This document shows, one piece after another, positions 12,032 through 19,805 of a stretch of 22,660 bases of DNA. The notes beneath the pieces were generated by a model. That model saw only the letters and a list, made by a program, of their open reading frames with translations, had not been told where the DNA came from and did not search any database. The translations under genes and the position numbers were made by a program. Where the stretch lies: assembly GCA_003527225.1 (NCBI GenBank), contig DPXQ01000061.1:19717-42376 (forward strand), read 5' to 3'. Numbering within the stretch: the first letter of the stretch is position 1; each line of letters starts with the position of its first letter. This DNA is from Rhizobium sp. (GTDB lineage Bacteria > Pseudomonadota > Alphaproteobacteria > Rhizobiales > Rhizobiaceae).

Positions 12032-12137
12032 ACTGTTTTTCCGGCTGCGGATTGTCGCGAGACACCTCGGAGAAGCGAAGAAAACGAGCAGGCATCGGGT
12101 ATCTCCGCTTCTCTGAAGATTTTTTGAAATCGGGTAT

Positions 12138-12166
12138 TTGCAAGTGCCGATCTTTTTGTTTATAAG
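12138..12166 (+). promoter_or_regulatory. Promoter of tRNA-Gln
   Basis: TTGCAA (12138-12143), 17 bases, TATAAG (12161-12166), 45 bases before the mature tRNA 5' end. In the leader between them is a perfect small hairpin, GGCGTT-atcc-AACGCC (12182-12197), which may mark the 5' processing region. Confidence 0.7.
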
Positions 12167-12210
12167 CCCGCCTCACCGGCAGGCGTTATCCAACGCCCTT
12201 GCAGTTCTCT

Positions 12211-12284
12211 TGGGGAATAGTTCAACGGTAGAACGACGGACTCTGACTCCGTTAATCTTGGTTCGAATCCAGGTTCCCCAGCCA
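12211..12284 (+). tRNA. tRNA-Gln (anticodon CTG)
   Basis: A full cloverleaf of 74 bases. The acceptor stem is TGGGGAA / TTCCCCA. The D-arm starts GTTC and closes GAAC. The anticodon stem ACGGA / TCCGT encloses the loop CTCTGAC, giving anticodon CTG. The T-arm has the TTCGAATC loop. The discriminator G and an encoded CCA end the gene. It decodes CAG. Its final 20 bases form the left att copy of the accessory region, so integration at this site left the tRNA intact. No T-run terminator follows within the inserted DNA. Confidence 0.97.
12265..12284 (+). repeat. Left attachment-site copy (3' end of tRNA-Gln)
   Basis: The 20 bases gaatccaggttccccagcca recur at 21826-21845 with a single G-to-A difference (12272 versus 21833), in the same orientation. 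Flanks on both sides are unrelated. tRNA 3' ends are the classic target of tyrosine-recombinase elements, and integrase sequences lie next to both copies. Confidence 0.85.
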
Positions 12285-12367
12285 ACTTCCTTATTACAAT
12301 ACAATAACTTAGCTTCATGTCGCCAGCGTCGGGAATACCCCCACGTTGCACCCCCACAAAGGCGTGC

Positions 12368-12550
12368 ATGGCGATGTCGAACTATCTGCAACGTGAAACC
12401 GATTCATTCATCTTCCGACGACGTGTTCCTACCCCTCTCCAGGCGCGCATTTCCATTGCAGCCCATTCCAAAAAGCCGCTGTTCAGAGATCGTGGCGGCG
12501 GATGTCTGGGGCTGCTTGCGCCGAATCGCGCGTCTACTTGTTGGCGCTGA
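12368..12550 (+). pseudogene. Decayed tyrosine-recombinase N-terminus next to the att site
   Basis: A 60-codon frame starts at ATG 12368, with AAAGG six bases upstream. It begins MAMSNYLQRETDSFIFRRRV, followed by a Pro and Leu-containing run and an Ala/His/Ser stretch. The pattern of a short N-terminal strand, then FxFRRRVP and a basic stretch, matches the N-terminal (DUF6538-like) segment of many alphaproteobacterial phage-type integrases. After about 38 residues the resemblance stops and the frame ends. No catalytic Arg, His or Tyr motifs follow on any frame up to 12,880. Position 84 bases past the tRNA is where an island integrase is expected. I read it as a remnant of the original integrase. 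Confidence 0.5.
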
Positions 12551-12884
12551 TTGCTTCACCAATCCGACGAATAATCCACCGGAATCGTTTGGTTGACCCC
12601 AGTCAATACAAAAAGTTTGACGGTTATCCCCTGCGACTATCCTTTCAGACTTCTTAATTTCTATGGCCTTGATTCCCTTAGACCTCCAACTGACAAGCCG
12701 ATGGCTGAAATCAGTTGCTTGTTAATATATTTCAGTCGCTTAGGTTGGTTTCTACTGTTAACAAAAGCTTGCCGCAAGAGGGGCAAACAGGAACTGCGCA
12801 CTAGACACCCCTTGCCGGGGGCTGCTATCTCTAGATCGAAGCTTTCGAGTGCTGTTTCTTTTCTTTTGGTGAAAGGACCGCACG
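12551..12884. other. Gene-poor stretch without recognised content
   Basis: Noticeably less GC-rich than the flanking core genes, for example runs of TTAATTTCTATGG and TTGTTAATATATTTCAG. A long plus-strand frame crosses it, but it has no ribosome site, no family resemblance and mixed codon use, and I do not accept it as a gene. I see no complete mobile element end here. Confidence 0.5.
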
Positions 12885-13043
12885 ATGACCGAGAAAGCCG
12901 ATTCCCTCTCTCTAAAGTTCCGCGACATTATCGAATTGTCCGCTTCCGGCACTACCGGGATATGGGCGCTGTTGTTCGTTCTCGTCATCGTCACTGCGCT
13001 GGCCATCGGCTTCGCTGTGGGGAGAAGCCGGAAAATGTGGTGA
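12885..13043 (+). CDS. Small single-helix membrane protein (52 residues)
   Basis: A short frame starting at ATG 12885, with AAAGGA about eight bases upstream. The first 20 residues are polar and charged (MTEKADSLSLKFRDIIELSA). One hydrophobic helix follows at about residues 24-45, rich in Leu, Val, Ile and Ala, and then a short basic tail GRSRKMW. By the positive-inside rule the C-terminus would be cytoplasmic. It is the only good coding candidate between the integrase remnant and the transport operon. I do not recognise a family. It resembles phage or plasmid small membrane proteins only in general layout. Confidence 0.5.
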   Translation: MTEKADSLSLKFRDIIELSASGTTGIWALLFVLVIVTALAIGFAVGRSRKMW

Positions 13044-13250
13044 CGGAAGACGCTGCCGCTTCCTTCATGCCGTATCTTCGATCTGTTTTGCGGTTCCGGC
13101 GCGATCCTGTTTGGTTTGGAATGTCAGTCGGGACGTTTCTACCGTCATTTGCCGTGTGCGCGCGTCTAAGCGACCTTAACCTATAACCTTCCTCTAGGAA
13201 TGCTTGATTTTCCAGTCGCGCCGGATCCCGTTTTGGCGTCATTGGCGACC

Positions 13251-13285
13251 TGATGCCCAGACCTGATGCCCGGAGGTGATGCCCA
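13251..13285 (+). repeat. Three short direct repeats TGATGCCC
   Basis: TGATGCCC occurs at 13251-13258, 13264-13271 and 13278-13285, spaced 13 and 14 bases start to start, each preceded by a pyrimidine/purine-rich AC, CC or GG context. It could be a small slippage expansion at a junction, or binding sites of an excisionase or regulator. It is too short to assign. Confidence 0.5.
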
Positions 13286-13335
13286 CGCCCTGACGCGCCG
13301 CAGCCGAACCTTCGGGAAAAGACAGGGCATTTGTC

Positions 13336-13449
13336 ATGGCCGTGCGCCACGAGGTCGAGAATCTGATCCGCCGCGACAACATCTCCTGTCGGCCTCCACG
13401 CATCCCCTCATTTCGCCCACCCAACGCAACCCGCGCCGGACCTGGATAG
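13336..13449 (+). pseudogene. Possible second integrase N-terminal remnant
   Basis: The frame starting at ATG 13336 reads MAVRHEVENLIRRDNISCRP and continues with a PRIP motif before losing coherence and stopping. Rhizobial tyrosine recombinases often begin with VENLIRRGNIFYWRPRIP-like sequence, so this looks like a mutated N-terminus with IFYW changed to ISCR. No later integrase motifs are present. The assignment is from remembered family patterns and is weak. Confidence 0.35.
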
Positions 13450-13579
13450 GCCGAGTGCCGATCCAGGTCACATGGGGTCAATTCTGCATGCGGTCGACAG
13501 CGGTAGCGCTTGGGCTGGCCGGGTACCCTGTCCATGTTGGCTTTCTCGCAAGAGGGGAGTGAATGATATAAAAATCTCA

Positions 13580-13613
13580 CAACAGTTGACATGTGTTGAA
13601 AATATAACATAGG
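13580..13613 (+). promoter_or_regulatory. Promoter and possible operator of the peptide-transport operon
   Basis: A consensus minus-35 TTGACA (13586-13591) is followed 16-17 bases later by a weak minus-10 (CATAGG or ATAGGT, 13608-13614). Around it lie related half-sites: CAACA (13580-13584) and TGTTG (13594-13598) form an inverted repeat around the minus-35, and AACA (13606-13609) pairs with the same TGTT. Such overlap suits repression by the RpiR regulator encoded in the operon. That link is inference. Confidence 0.45.
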
Positions 13614-13667
13614 TTGCCTGCAAGGGCTCAGAGCACTGATGCCGAACAAAGCCAGGAGAACGCAAAA

Positions 13668-15197
13668 ATGGGGAACTTCAGAAAAATCAGTTTGATCACC
13701 GCAGGGCTCGTCGCCGCGATTGCGGGGCTTGGCGCCTTGCCGGCATACTCAGCCGATGTCATCCGGATCGTCTCGCCCTACCAGACGACGGCGCTCGATC
13801 CGATGCGCTCCGCCGCAGCCGGCAACATCGAGACCTATGGCCAGCTCTATTCGCGCCTTTTGCTGCGCAATCCGTCCACCGGCGCGCTGGAGCCCGGACT
13901 GGCGGAAAGCTGGGACATTTCCGCCGATGGGCTCACATACACTTTCCATCTGCGCGAGGCCCTCTTTTCGGACGGTTCGCCGATTACGGCTTCCGACGTA
14001 GTGTTCAGCCTTGAGCGCATCCGCGGCGACAAGCAGTCCGCATATCCTGCGCCCTTGGGCGCCGTTGAATCGATGTCGGCAGTCGATCCCAAGACGGTCG
14101 TGGTCAAGCTGAAGTCCGCGTTCGCGCCGTTCCTGGGCAACCTCGAAATCTGGAACATGGGCATCGTGTCCAAGGCCGACGTTGAGAAGCGCGGGCCAGA
14201 GAAGGCGTTTTCCACCGAGCCCGTGACGTCCGGCCCCTACGCCGTCAAGGAATGGAAGCCCAACGAGATGCTGGTGTTACAGCCGAATGCCCATTATTGG
14301 CGCCAGGGCTATCCGAAATCCGACGCGACCGTAGAGCTTCGCGAAGTCGCTTCCCCCGAGACACGGATCGCCATGCTGAAGGCCGGGGAAGCCGACGTCA
14401 TGCGCGCGGTCCAGTGGGCGCAGATCGACGATCTGAAAACAGCCGAAAAGATCGACATGCGGCTCGAGCCATCGACCACGATCTATATCACCTTGCTCAA
14501 CAGCAAGCGCGAGCCCTTCTCCAATATGATGGCTCGGCAAGCGGCCGCTTACGCCATCGACAACAAGGCGATGGCGGCGGCGATAACCCGTGGCTATGCT
14601 CAGCCCGCGAATACGACCCTGCCAGGCAGCATCGATTTCCACGACAAGGACTATCCGGGCATTCCCTTCGACGTCGCGAAGGCGAAGCAATTGTTGGCCG
14701 AATCCGGCATGGTGGGCCGCGAGGTGAAGATCCTGGCGACCTCCGGCGCCACCGAGCAGCAGATGGCACTTCTCCTCCAGGCGCAGTGGCAGGCGATCGG
14801 CCTGAAGCCGGTTATCGTGAATGTCGATTCCGGCGCCTGGTGGGACGCCACTGGCAAGGGCGACTACGACGCGGCTGCCAACTGGTGGTACAACGAAACC
14901 CCGGACCCGGATCTCGCCGTTCGCTGGGCCGTGTGCGGGTCGTGCGGTTCGAATTCCTACAACACCTTCTATTCCAATCCCAAGGTCGATGAACTGGTGG
15001 AACAGGGGACGAAGGAGGGCGATCCCGCAAAGCGCGCGGAAATCTACAAGGAGATCCAGCGGATCACGACCGAGGAAGTTGCGCAGATCCCCCTCTACTA
15101 CGCCCCGAATGCAGTCGGCTATTCGAAGCGCCTCCAGGGGATCAAGCTGACACCGTCGTTGCAGTGGACGCTCGAAGAGACGACCATCGCCAAGTAG
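13668..15197 (+). CDS. Periplasmic peptide/opine-type ABC substrate-binding protein (family 5)
   Basis: Solute receptor of a DppA/OppA-type importer (509 residues). A classical Sec signal peptide is visible: basic MGNFRK, a hydrophobic core, and cleavage after PAYSA at about residue 29. The SBP_bac_5 body starts with RIVSPYQTTALDP, then LEPGLAESWDISADGLTYTF and SDVVFSLERI, the usual order. Two nearby cysteines, C423 and C426 (CGSC), lie before the C-terminal lobe segment and could form a disulfide in the periplasm. I chose ATG 13668 because AGGAGA lies about eight bases upstream; the open frame extends earlier without one. It is first in the operon. The ligand may be a short peptide, opine or other amide and cannot be read from sequence. 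Confidence 0.92.
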   Translation: MGNFRKISLITAGLVAAIAGLGALPAYSADVIRIVSPYQTTALDPMRSAAAGNIETYGQLYSRLLLRNPSTGALEPGLAESWDISADGLTYTFHLREALFSDGSPITASDVVFSLERIRGDKQSAYPAPLGAVESMSAVDPKTVVVKLKSAFAPFLGNLEIWNMGIVSKADVEKRGPEKAFSTEPVTSGPYAVKEWKPNEMLVLQPNAHYWRQGYPKSDATVELREVASPETRIAMLKAGEADVMRAVQWAQIDDLKTAEKIDMRLEPSTTIYITLLNSKREPFSNMMARQAAAYAIDNKAMAAAITRGYAQPANTTLPGSIDFHDKDYPGIPFDVAKAKQLLAESGMVGREVKILATSGATEQQMALLLQAQWQAIGLKPVIVNVDSGAWWDATGKGDYDAAANWWYNETPDPDLAVRWAVCGSCGSNSYNTFYSNPKVDELVEQGTKEGDPAKRAEIYKEIQRITTEEVAQIPLYYAPNAVGYSKRLQGIKLTPSLQWTLEETTIAK

Positions 15198-15209
15198 GCA
15201 AAAGCGAAG

Positions 15210-15242
15210 CGGCGGTGTGCCCATCCGACAGGCGCACCGCCG
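15210..15242 (+). promoter_or_regulatory. Intercistronic stem-loop behind the binding-protein gene
   Basis: A 12-bp stem with one G-U pair (CGGCGGTGTGCC with GGCGCACCGCCG) and a nine-base loop lies 12 bases after the stop codon, without a T-run. Structures like this typically protect the upstream message or partly attenuate, so that binding protein is made in excess over the membrane subunits. The structure is seen directly; the function is inferred. Confidence 0.65.
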
Positions 15243-15266
15243 TTCCTCGTTCCGTGGAGAATGTGA

Positions 15267-16205
15267 TTGAACCTTTTGCTTCTCATCTTGAGGCGGTTGT
15301 TGCAGCTTTCCGGCGTATTGATCGGGATCAGCGTCGTGACGTTCCTGCTACTGCATCTTGCGCCCGGCGATCCTGCCCGCCTGCTTGCGGGCGCCCGCGC
15401 GACCCCTGAAACGATCGCGGCCATTCGCTCGGAATATGGACTGGACCAGCCGCTCTGGCGGCAATACGCGACCTATTTCGTGAACCTGCTCGGGGGCAAT
15501 ATCGGCGAATCCCTACGGTTCCAGCGGTCGGTCAGCGCGTTGATTTCGCAGTTCATGTGGCCGACCCTGTTCCTGACGGGGTATGTAATGGTGCTCGCGG
15601 TCCCGACAACGGTCGCTCTGGCGATCGCCAGCGCTCGCAAGCCGGGCAGTGCCGCAGACCAGGCGATCCGCATCATCGGCATTGTCGGTCTTACCATTCC
15701 GGTCTTCTGGCTCGGCATCATGATGTCGCGCTTTTTCGGGGTGGCTCTCGGCTGGTTTCCCGTCTCGGGCTACGGAGACGGCTTCACCGCCCATCTGCAC
15801 CACCTGTTGCTGCCCGCAGTTTCAACGGCCATCTGGCTTGTGCCGGTGCTGACACAGAGCCTGCGCGCCGCCCTGATCGAGAAGACCACCGCCGATTTTG
15901 TTACGGCTGCACGGGCTCAAGGGGCGAGCGAGCGAGAAATATTCTGGGGCACGATTCTCCCGAACGCGGTTCTGCCGACGCTGAACCTGCTCGGCGTCCT
16001 GGTGGCCTTCATGATCGGCGGCGCAATCATCGTCGAAACCGTCTATGCGGTCCCCGGCCTCGGCTCCCTCATGGTGAGCTCGCTTCTCGGGCGGGACTAT
16101 TACGTCGTGCAGGGACTAACCCTCGTGTTCGCCTGTTCGACGGTTCTCGTGACGTTGGCTGTCGACCTGATATCGGCATTCATCGATCCGCGTATCCGGT
16201 TGTGA
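15267..16205 (+). CDS. Peptide-type ABC permease, DppB/OppB class
   Basis: Inner-membrane channel subunit (312 residues). It begins with a first helix and the HLAPGDP motif (30-36) typical of DppB-class permeases, followed by about five more helices. The cytoplasmic EAA coupling loop, AARAQGASEREIFWGTILPN, is at about 214-233, and the C-terminal FIDPRIRL end is family-like. The start appears to be TTG at 15267: GGAGA lies six bases upstream, the in-frame ATG at 15261 is followed immediately by a stop, and no other candidate fits. A TTG start may lower translation compared with the binding protein. The next gene starts 12 bp after its stop. Confidence 0.92.
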   Translation: MNLLLLILRRLLQLSGVLIGISVVTFLLLHLAPGDPARLLAGARATPETIAAIRSEYGLDQPLWRQYATYFVNLLGGNIGESLRFQRSVSALISQFMWPTLFLTGYVMVLAVPTTVALAIASARKPGSAADQAIRIIGIVGLTIPVFWLGIMMSRFFGVALGWFPVSGYGDGFTAHLHHLLLPAVSTAIWLVPVLTQSLRAALIEKTTADFVTAARAQGASEREIFWGTILPNAVLPTLNLLGVLVAFMIGGAIIVETVYAVPGLGSLMVSSLLGRDYYVVQGLTLVFACSTVLVTLAVDLISAFIDPRIRL

Positions 16206-16216
16206 GGAGAACCACC

Positions 16217-17068
16217 ATGTCGAATGTTCCAGCCTCAACCGAGGCAGCGCCGCGTGCGATCAACCTCAGCCCGCTGATGACGATCGCGATCGCCATACTG
16301 GGCGGATGGTTGCTCGTCGCGCTGACGGCCCCGCTGATCGCGCCCTACGACCCTGACGCAATCGATATCAGCAACATGCTGACCGGACCGAACAGCGCGC
16401 ACTGGTTCGGCACCGACCAGGTCGGCCGCGACGTCTTTTCGCGGGTCATCCACGCGGCGCGCGTCGATCTGTTTCTCTGCGTGGTCGGCGTGTTGCCACC
16501 GCTCCTGATCGGCACTGTCGTCGGCCTGCTGAGCGGCTATTTTGGCGGCGTGATCGATAGCCTCTTCATGCGGCTTTACGATCTGACTGTGGCCTTTCCG
16601 TTCTTCGTCCTCGTGCTGGCGATCGTTGGCGTTCTGGGACCGGGCCTCGTCAACTTCGTCATCGCCCTCACGCTCGTCGGATGGGTCAGCTATGCGCGGC
16701 TGGTCAGGGCGGAGGTGCTGACGGTCCGCGAAAGCGAATACATCCGGGCAGCGGAATGCCTCGGCTATCCACGGAGAGCCATTCTCTTTCGGCATGTCCT
16801 GCCGAACGCCTTCGGACCGGTCATCGCCTATGCCGTCAGCGACGCGGTGCTCGTGATGCTGGCTGGCGCGAGCTTCGGATTTCTCGGCATGGGCGCCCAG
16901 CCGCCACTTGCGGAATGGGGCGTGATCATCGCCGATGGTCAGGCCTTCGTGCAACAGGCCTGGTGGATCTGCCTGTTTCCCGGCCTTGCCGCCATCTCAC
17001 TCGGGCTCGGCTTTGCCTTCCTCGGAGACGGCATAGGACAAATGCAACGCAGCAAGGTGGCCCTTTGA
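16217..17068 (+). CDS. Peptide-type ABC permease, DppC/OppC class
   Basis: Second channel subunit (283 residues). The N-terminal membrane anchor at about 22-42 is followed by the APYDPDAID and FGTDQVGRDVFSRVIHAAR segments that mark DppC-class permeases. The EAA loop AAECLGYPRRAILFRHVLPN is at 179-198. Around five further helices end in LGDGIGQM. ATG 16217 has GAGGAGA about six bases upstream, and this ribosome site overlaps the stop of the preceding permease gene, indicating translational coupling. The open frame continues far upstream inside the previous gene but is a shadow there. Confidence 0.93.
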   Translation: MSNVPASTEAAPRAINLSPLMTIAIAILGGWLLVALTAPLIAPYDPDAIDISNMLTGPNSAHWFGTDQVGRDVFSRVIHAARVDLFLCVVGVLPPLLIGTVVGLLSGYFGGVIDSLFMRLYDLTVAFPFFVLVLAIVGVLGPGLVNFVIALTLVGWVSYARLVRAEVLTVRESEYIRAAECLGYPRRAILFRHVLPNAFGPVIAYAVSDAVLVMLAGASFGFLGMGAQPPLAEWGVIIADGQAFVQQAWWICLFPGLAAISLGLGFAFLGDGIGQMQRSKVAL

Positions 17069-17070
17069 AC

Positions 17071-18726
17071 ATGACGAGCAACACGCCTCCCCTCATGCAA
17101 GTGGAAAACCTCACGGTCGCCTTCGGATCTCTCACCGCCGTGAAAGGGGTTTCGTTCCAGGTCATGGAAGGGGAAATTCTCGGCATCGTCGGGGAAAGCG
17201 GTTCGGGGAAATCGATTACGTGCCGTGCCCTGATGGGCCTCCTGCCCGCGCTCGCCAAAGCGGAGGGAAGCGTGCGATTCCGGGGCAGAGACTTGCTCCG
17301 CCTGGGGGAGGACGAGTGGTGCTCCTTGCGTGGCAGCGATATTGGGATGATCTTCCAGAATCCCGCTTCCCATCTCGACCCGCTGCGCCGGATAGGCCAG
17401 CAGATCGCCGCGCCCATGATCCGGCATCTGGGGCTTTCCAGACGGGAAGGCATGCGCCGGGCGGTGAGCCTTCTCGAGGATGTCGGCATACGCGATCCCG
17501 AAAAGCGGGCCCGATCCTATCCGCACGAGTTCTCTGGCGGGATGAAACAACGCGCAATGATCGCCGCGGCAATCGGTTGCGGTCCGAAACTGCTGATCGC
17601 CGATGAACCGACGACGGCACTCGACGTCACTGTCCAGGCACGTATCCTCAAGCTCCTGCAGGAGTTGAACCGGAAGCGCGGACTTGCGGTGATCCTGATT
17701 TCTCACGATCTCGCTGCGATTGCCGCGATCTGCACGCGTATTGTGGTGATGCGCAATGGCGAAATCGTGGAGCAAGGATCGGCTGACGAGATCATTAGTC
17801 GACCGAAACATGCCTATACAAAGCTTCTGATCGCCTCCCAGCCCGGACGCGCGAGTTGTACGGTCGGCAGCCCTCCGCAGGCCGTTACGCCCTTGCTCAG
17901 CATCGAAAGGCTCTGCGTGTCTTTTCCCACCAGACACGGCCTGATTGGAGGACGGGGCATGAGAGATGCGCGATCTTTCCTGGCCCTGGACGGGATAGAC
18001 ATGCAGATTGCAGCCGGAGAGACGATCGGCATCGTGGGCGAAAGCGGGTCGGGCAAAAGCACGCTCGCGCGCGCGATCGTCCGCCAGAACAGACCGAGCG
18101 CCGGGGTCGTTCGCCTCGATGGCCAGGACGTGCATGCCTTGCAGGGCAAGGACCTAACCCGCTTCAGGCAACGCGTCCAAATGGTTTTTCAGAACCCCTA
18201 CGATTCGCTCAATCCGCGGATGAGCGTGCGCGAAGCGGTCGCCGAGCCGCTCTGGAGGCATGGAATTACGGATCGTCGCAGCGCGTATCTTCGCGTCGAT
18301 GAACTGCTTGAAATGGTCGATCTGCCAAGTGCATTGCGCGATCGCAGGCCGCGCCAGCTCTCGGGCGGCCAGTGCCAACGTGTCGGTCTGGCCAGAGCGC
18401 TTGCCCTGAAACCGCAATTGCTGATCGCCGATGAAATCACGTCCGCCCTGGACGTGACGACACAGGCGCAGATCCTTGAACTCCTGGCTCGCCGGCAGCG
18501 CGAGCAAAAGCTGACGCTTCTCTATATCTCCCATGACCTTGCGGTGGTGAACAGCATCTGCGAGCGGGTATATGTCTTCAAAGGGGGGCGGATCGTGGAG
18601 AGCGGGCCGACACAGCAAGTTCTAAACGACCCGCAACATCCCTACACGCAGGAACTCGTCGGTTCGGTGACGCATCATTGGCCGCCGCTTCCTCCATCTG
18701 AAGGAGCAGGCCATGCGGTGCGATGA
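17071..18726 (+). CDS. Fused double ATP-binding subunit of the peptide-type ABC importer
   Basis: Two nucleotide-binding domains in one chain (551 residues), equivalent to DppD plus DppF, as in GsiA or YejF. Domain 1: Walker A GESGSGKS 41-48, Q-loop Gln96, signature SGGMK 155-159, Walker B LLIADE 174-179, His212. Domain 2: Walker A 323-330, Gln374, signature SGGQC 431-435, Walker B LLIADE 450-455, His488. Both sites look catalytically complete. Domain 2 has ITSALD after Walker B instead of the usual PTSALD, and Cys435 where Arg is common. Oligopeptide-transporter C-terminal segments (HAYTKLL and HPYTQEL) follow each domain. The ATG starts two bases after the permease stop. It powers the importer on the cytoplasmic face. 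Confidence 0.94.
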   Translation: MTSNTPPLMQVENLTVAFGSLTAVKGVSFQVMEGEILGIVGESGSGKSITCRALMGLLPALAKAEGSVRFRGRDLLRLGEDEWCSLRGSDIGMIFQNPASHLDPLRRIGQQIAAPMIRHLGLSRREGMRRAVSLLEDVGIRDPEKRARSYPHEFSGGMKQRAMIAAAIGCGPKLLIADEPTTALDVTVQARILKLLQELNRKRGLAVILISHDLAAIAAICTRIVVMRNGEIVEQGSADEIISRPKHAYTKLLIASQPGRASCTVGSPPQAVTPLLSIERLCVSFPTRHGLIGGRGMRDARSFLALDGIDMQIAAGETIGIVGESGSGKSTLARAIVRQNRPSAGVVRLDGQDVHALQGKDLTRFRQRVQMVFQNPYDSLNPRMSVREAVAEPLWRHGITDRRSAYLRVDELLEMVDLPSALRDRRPRQLSGGQCQRVGLARALALKPQLLIADEITSALDVTTQAQILELLARRQREQKLTLLYISHDLAVVNSICERVYVFKGGRIVESGPTQQVLNDPQHPYTQELVGSVTHHWPPLPPSEGAGHAVR

Positions 18727-18779
18727 ATACGGCTGTCATGACGGGACAGGCTCAAGCCAACTTTGGGCGTCGAACGAAA

Positions 18780-18813
18780 GCATGCGCGAACAGGTAAAAC
18801 CCATAGCGCATGC
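18780..18813 (+). repeat. Perfect 8-bp inverted repeat upstream of the RpiR gene
   Basis: GCATGCGC (18780-18787) and GCGCATGC (18806-18813) with 18 bases between, 25 bases before the GTG start of the regulator. It is a candidate operator or mRNA hairpin inside the operon that would let the last two genes be controlled separately. The repeat is seen directly; the role is inferred. Confidence 0.45.
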
Positions 18814-18837
18814 AGACAAATTTCAGGAGCAGTCAAC

Positions 18838-19767
18838 GTGACAGGGACAAATGACGAGAGGCCGGTCGACGGACAGGAACAGGGCGGGGAAAAGTTGGAC
18901 ATCGAGGCCATACTGCGCGCCCGTATGGATCAGTTTTCGCCGTCCGAGCAAAGCCTTGGCGCCTACATGCTCGACAATATCCAGCTCCTGCCCTTTGAGA
19001 CAGGCGCCAGCATCGCACGCGCTGTCGGCGTCAGCGAAATGACCGTCACCCGCTTTGTGCGGAGCCTCGGTTTCGAAAGCCTGCGGGACATGAAGAACCG
19101 CATGCGCGAATCAGTGACCGAAAAGGATGGCGAAGTCGACGACTACATGGGCCGCTTCCAGGTCCGCAACAACCGACAGCGGGAACTGCAGGAAAGTCTC
19201 CGGCTGGAACTGGACGCCATCGTGAAGGCGTATGCGCTCGCGTCAACCGACCTTTGGGACGAAGCAACCACCTTGCTTGCGAAGACCCGAACAATCTACG
19301 TGGTGGGCTTCGAGGCATCCAAGGGGCTGGCGACGGATTTCGCCACGCGCCTGCTCTGGGCACGCCCGAACGTCATCTTCGCGGATAACGCCACTGGCAC
19401 GTTCGGCGAGATCATCTTCGCCGATCCGAAGCAAACTCTTGTCGTCTTGGTCGACACGGCCGCCTATGCGACGCGCGGGGTGAAGCTGGCGGAAAAGCTG
19501 AAGGCTTTGGAGATGCCGCTCATCATCGTCACCGACAAATACAGCCACTGGGGCTTCACCTTCACCCGGCTTGTTTTCGAGGCGCATACGCATGTGAAGA
19601 CATTCTGGGATTCGACGGCGAGCCTCGGGGTCATCCTCAACCTCATGATCGATTCAGTTGCGGTCAAGCTCGGACCGAAAGCCAAGCGCAACTTCGCGGA
19701 GATGAGCGAACTCGGGACACTGTTTGGCGAGTTCGTGGGTGGAAGCTATCTGCGGCGCAAGGATTGA
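18838..19767 (+). CDS. RpiR/MurR-family transcriptional regulator with SIS domain
   Basis: Cytoplasmic regulator (309 residues). The N-terminal RpiR helix-turn-helix at about 20-95 has the recognition region TGASIARAVGVSEMTVTRFV (55-74). A sugar-isomerase (SIS) ligand domain follows at about 145-275, with the opening TIYVVGFEASKGLATDFA. SIS domains normally bind phosphosugars, which is unusual beside a peptide-type importer, although RpiR regulators beside such transporters are common in rhizobia. GTG 18838 is chosen because AGGAG lies eight bases upstream. An earlier in-frame TTG (18763) has none. It sits between the transporter and hydrolase genes on the same strand, so it probably controls this operon. 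Confidence 0.9.
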   Translation: MTGTNDERPVDGQEQGGEKLDIEAILRARMDQFSPSEQSLGAYMLDNIQLLPFETGASIARAVGVSEMTVTRFVRSLGFESLRDMKNRMRESVTEKDGEVDDYMGRFQVRNNRQRELQESLRLELDAIVKAYALASTDLWDEATTLLAKTRTIYVVGFEASKGLATDFATRLLWARPNVIFADNATGTFGEIIFADPKQTLVVLVDTAAYATRGVKLAEKLKALEMPLIIVTDKYSHWGFTFTRLVFEAHTHVKTFWDSTASLGVILNLMIDSVAVKLGPKAKRNFAEMSELGTLFGEFVGGSYLRRKD

Positions 19768-19805
19768 GCCGCTAAAAATACAAACTGCAGCGAGAGCGAG
19801 CTAAT

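Larger units (their letters stand above)
13044..13579. other. Stretch of remnants between the small membrane gene and the transport operon
   Basis: No intact gene is supported. It holds three TGATGCCC repeats (13251-13285) and a possible second integrase-like N-terminus at 13336. The far end carries the promoter region of the transport operon. Confidence 0.5.

Noticed and set aside
12070..12125. GAGAAGCG / CGCTTCTC pair followed by a T-run as a terminator
   Set aside because: The loop is 28 bases and the T-run starts seven bases after the stem; no gene on the plus strand ends here.
12593..13186. 197-codon plus-strand frame in the island's left flank
   Set aside because: No ribosome site, no family resemblance, inconsistent composition, and it overlaps the better-supported 52-codon membrane protein in another frame.
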